Shown here piece after piece: positions 61,170-64,000 of a DNA stretch of 64,000 nucleotides (position 1 is the stretch's first letter; each line of letters starts with the position of its first letter). The stretch comes from Pomphorhynchus laevis (lineage: Eukaryota > Acanthocephala > Palaeacanthocephala > Echinorhynchida > Pomphorhynchidae): positions 62,001 to 126,000 of the forward strand of contig WNNJ02003664.1 of the NCBI GenBank assembly GCA_012934845.2, given 5' to 3'. The notes beneath the pieces were generated by a model. It ran no database searches, was not told the DNA's origin, and saw nothing but the letters and a program-made list of their open reading frames with translations. A program made the translations under genes and the position numbers.

Positions 61170-61604
61170 AATGTGGATCGTCTTCCGGCAACCTAACACA
61201 CCTCATCCCCCTGTATATTTTACCTTATCAATCAGCCCCTTAGTCCACAATCTAACTTAGGTTTCCATTTTGATGATCACATTTCCTTTAAACACTTCGT
61301 CCGTGACAAGGTCCACTTTCCTAACATAATTATCCGTGACATCTGTCGTATACGCAGCTTTATCGACTTCTGTTCTTGTATGTCTCTTCTTTCATCGCTT
61401 CTCTGCCCTAAATCGATTACTGCATCAATCGTTTCGCCAATTCTCCAATATCCATCATCCTACCCCGATAACGCATTATCAACTCCTCCGTTTGATTGCT
61501 GCTACGTTTCCGTCTCTTCGGCCATACATCCATATATCTTGCACAACTCTCCTAGCCCACCATCCACATGCGCATCCGTCTCCGCCTTTTCGTAACTTTT
61601 CGTC
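61170..61604 (+). pseudogene. LINE X copy 4, interior fragment
   Basis: The pyrimidine-rich frame includes the RT C-terminal part seen at about 480-900 in copy 1. It stops abruptly at 'cttttcgtc' (61,604), where copy 2 of the 2-kb repeat begins. Confidence 0.7.
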
Positions 61605-63559
61605 AGCATTAAATAATGAGTTGAAAATTGTCAAAAGCTAATGGCAAATTCAGCATTTTGTTATGTGAATTTAATGAATGAAGATATGCGATGATATTCC
61701 TTACCCATTTGTGAATGTCCATTTTCGTCGAATATGTCATATTGTGCTGTATCATACCATATTACGTGTTTTATTTATTCCGTATTCTTGGATCAAGTGC
61801 AATATTTCAATTAAACTGAAACATATTTCCGCACTTTAGTAGAATTTGGCCATATTCCTGCTATAAATCCTGTTACAAAATGTGTTGATTTTATCCTTTC
61901 ACCGTCGTAAACGAGTTATTGATATTTGACAAAATAATGATTTTTGATCATTTTGCCTTTTAAACTGTAAATCGTTGGTTTTGTTGTATATTCAGATCCT
62001 TTGAATTATTGTATTGAAATCCTAAAATCTTTTTTACATTTTATAAATTTTATATTATCAATGTGTAAAAATGCAAGAAAGATTACTTAATCGGAGAAAT
62101 GGTGAATCCGCATTTTAAAAGCAGATCAAATATGTAAAGTCTAAGGATCTAGCTTATACGTTTTAGTATATTTTGCCTCATCAATCATTCACATAATCCA
62201 CAATCTCACTTTCTTAGGCTTCCATTTGGATGATTACATTTCCTTAAACCCATCGTCCGTAACAAGGGCTGCTCGACTAACTTAATTATCCGCGACATCC
62301 GTCTTATCTGCCCCTTATCGACTTCTGTTTTTGCATGTCTCTTTTTCATCGCTTATCTTCTCTAAAATCTATTACTGCATCAACATTCTATTGCTCCCAA
62401 GTCCTCATCTCTTCGGCCACACATTCATATATCTTGCACAACTCTCCTGGCCTGCCATCCACATCCGCATTTAACTCCGCCTTCTCGTAACTTTTTGTCT
62501 CGTCGCTGTCGGCTCTCAATCGTTCATCAACCTCCATTTCTAAGACGACACCCCCCCACACCTCTATCGCATCATTCCCGTCATTCCTTCTTACTCCACA
62601 TTTCCAATTACTTCAACAACTATGGTCTCCGATTTTTCCTCGTCGCCGCCCTACTCGCCTGGAATCATCTCACTCTCGACGTCCGCCACGCTCCCTCCTT
62701 TATCACATTAAAACACGTCATTCGATCCCACTTTATCGGCACATGACTTAGATTTTTGTTCCTTTTTTGCTCATGGTCATGTAAGCATGCGCCAGCGCGC
62801 ATCTGCTACGTTAAAATAAATCCTTTTTTAAATTAAAAGTTTTACATGGGACAATGCATGTAATATGTTTATCCAAGTTTGACATTAAAAAGAAGAAATT
62901 CAGTGACGTTTTAGACTATTATTTCAGCTTTGCCAATGACTCCATATAAGATAATCGTTTTGTATTGTGATTATGAAGTGATTATGATTTTATCCAAAGG
63001 ACAAAGCATGAGTTACTGATTAATGCTTTTTTCATATTAAAAATTAAATATTTAATTATTTCGTCAGGGATGGTGAGCCGAAAGAAACCAGAAAACAAAC
63101 ACAGCCTAATGCTGTGCGGTTTCGTCATTGTTTAGACTAATCATTACCGGATACTTCCACTGCTGGATGCAGTGAGGACTGGTAGACGACTGCGTAAACT
63201 AACAATGACTCATTACTGTGATACGAATATTACACTGGGAGTTACATCCAGTGTATATTCTTAGTGTGATATTCGTATCACACTGATGAGTCATTGTTAG
63301 TTTAAGCAGCCGTCAGCAGTGGAGGTATCCGGTACTGATGAGTCTAAGCAATGACGAAACGGTACATCATTAGGACGTGTTTGTTTTCTGTTTTCTTTCA
63401 GCTCACCATCCCTGACGTCATAATTTGCTGAAAATAAGAGTTATTTATCTAATTATTTGTTTAATTTTATATAATAACTAGCTTTTGTTTTAATTTTTAA
63501 TTTATTATTGATTATAATTAGAACAATCGGTGTCTGTCAAATTACCCACAGTCTGCAAA
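61605..63559 (+). repeat. 2-kb repeat, copy 2
   Basis: The second copy of 47,991-49,973, in the same orientation. It includes a LINE X tail (62,170-62,830; frame 62,495-62,746 is identical in protein to the frame at 48,909) and the palindrome (63,060-63,420). Confidence 0.85.
63060..63420. repeat. 360-bp imperfect palindrome, copy 2
   Basis: It differs from 49,474-49,834 at very few bases (for example 'gtttaagcagcc' for 'gtttacgcagcc' in the right arm). The same CTGATGA and CAATGAC-GAAAC elements are present. Confidence 0.85.
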
Positions 63560-64000
63560 CAAACCATTTTAAGCATACAAAATATATATTTTTTAGAAAA
63601 CTAGAATCTGATGTTACAAAATTCTACGGAAAATAGAAAAGTCAAATTTAACATAAAATTATAAATTACAATATAGAAACAGTTTTGTCAACTGATCTTG
63701 TCATTCCACAAAATCGCATACGTAAAACTAAATTTGTCGTAAAGGTGGGTTCGTTTTACAATGCCAATATCGCAATAGTGATATCGTCTATTGTCTAATA
63801 CTGGTTATCGTCTTTGAACAAATTGTCGCTTTTCGTGAAAACCAGCCATTAGTTTTAGATATTTCTGTGAAAGAGGAGAATTGAACATCCGTTCTGAACG
63901 TGTTAATGAAAAATAGTAACTAAAAATAATTGATCACAGAAGCGCTTGTATATCACAGTAAACGCTCGCTTTCCAAAAACTACCCAAATTGGATATTTTT
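63560..64000. other. Window edge without a recognisable gene
   Basis: A/T-rich, with no open frame or repeat family recognised. Confidence 0.4.

Noticed and set aside
1-64000. CRISPR arrays, bacterial operons, tRNA or rRNA genes
   Set aside because: No regularly spaced short repeats with unique spacers, no ribosomal or tRNA signatures, and spliced host genes show the DNA is eukaryotic.

Overview
The window is AT-rich nuclear DNA from an animal, most likely an invertebrate. The signs are a spliced ciliary gene with GT-AG introns, a dynein light chain, animal-type non-LTR retrotransposons and Penelope-like elements (PLEs). The standard genetic code fits every reading frame examined. I cannot name the species. 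Nine of the 21 introns of the main gene are only 44-51 bp, while others reach 7 kb.

Host genes. The main host gene is an orthologue of CEP120, the centriole and basal-body C2/coiled-coil protein. It runs on the + strand from 29,322 to 54,704 in 22 exons. All exon phases agree and the joined frame codes for 880 residues. A compact LC8-type dynein light chain lies on the - strand at 8,150-8,458. Both products belong to cilia, centrioles or dynein motors.

Mobile DNA fills most of the rest. (i) A PLE family (PLE1) has its GIY-YIG nuclease on the N-terminal side of the reverse transcriptase (RT). It has a + strand copy at 3.45-5.71 kb, a - strand copy at 13.48-16.52 kb, and fragments at 31.77-33.66 kb inside CEP120 intron 3. 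(ii) A second PLE (PLE2, - strand, 56.5-59.26 kb) has the ordinary C-terminal GIY-YIG, and two well-formed type I hammerhead ribozymes downstream of it. (iii) An I/R1-like LINE with a zinc-knuckle ORF1 and an apurinic endonuclease is present twice on the - strand: 18.5-26.5 kb, split by a nested insertion, and 50.4-54.1 kb, inside CEP120 intron 21. (iv) A pyrimidine-rich CR1/L2/jockey-like LINE ('LINE X') occurs at 0-1.2, 19.9-21.8, 48.6-49.25, 61.17-61.6 and 62.17-62.83 kb. (v) There are relics of other LINEs, of a Ty3/Gypsy-like RT and of a third PLE.

Structured repeats. Foldback and tandem families carry CTGATGA...GAAA cores resembling hammerhead ribozymes at 9.85-11.72, 26.83-27.40, 30.17-31.77, 41.57-41.8, 49.47-49.83, 55.7-56.5, 59.28-61.14 and 63.06-63.42 kb. 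The recurrence of this RNA-like signature in several repeat families, beside a PLE with a clear hammerhead, is the most interesting feature of the window. Next are the permuted PLE and the complete CEP120 gene model.

The remaining stretches are AT-rich DNA where I see no gene. All calls were made by reading and translating by eye; no database search or folding program was run.
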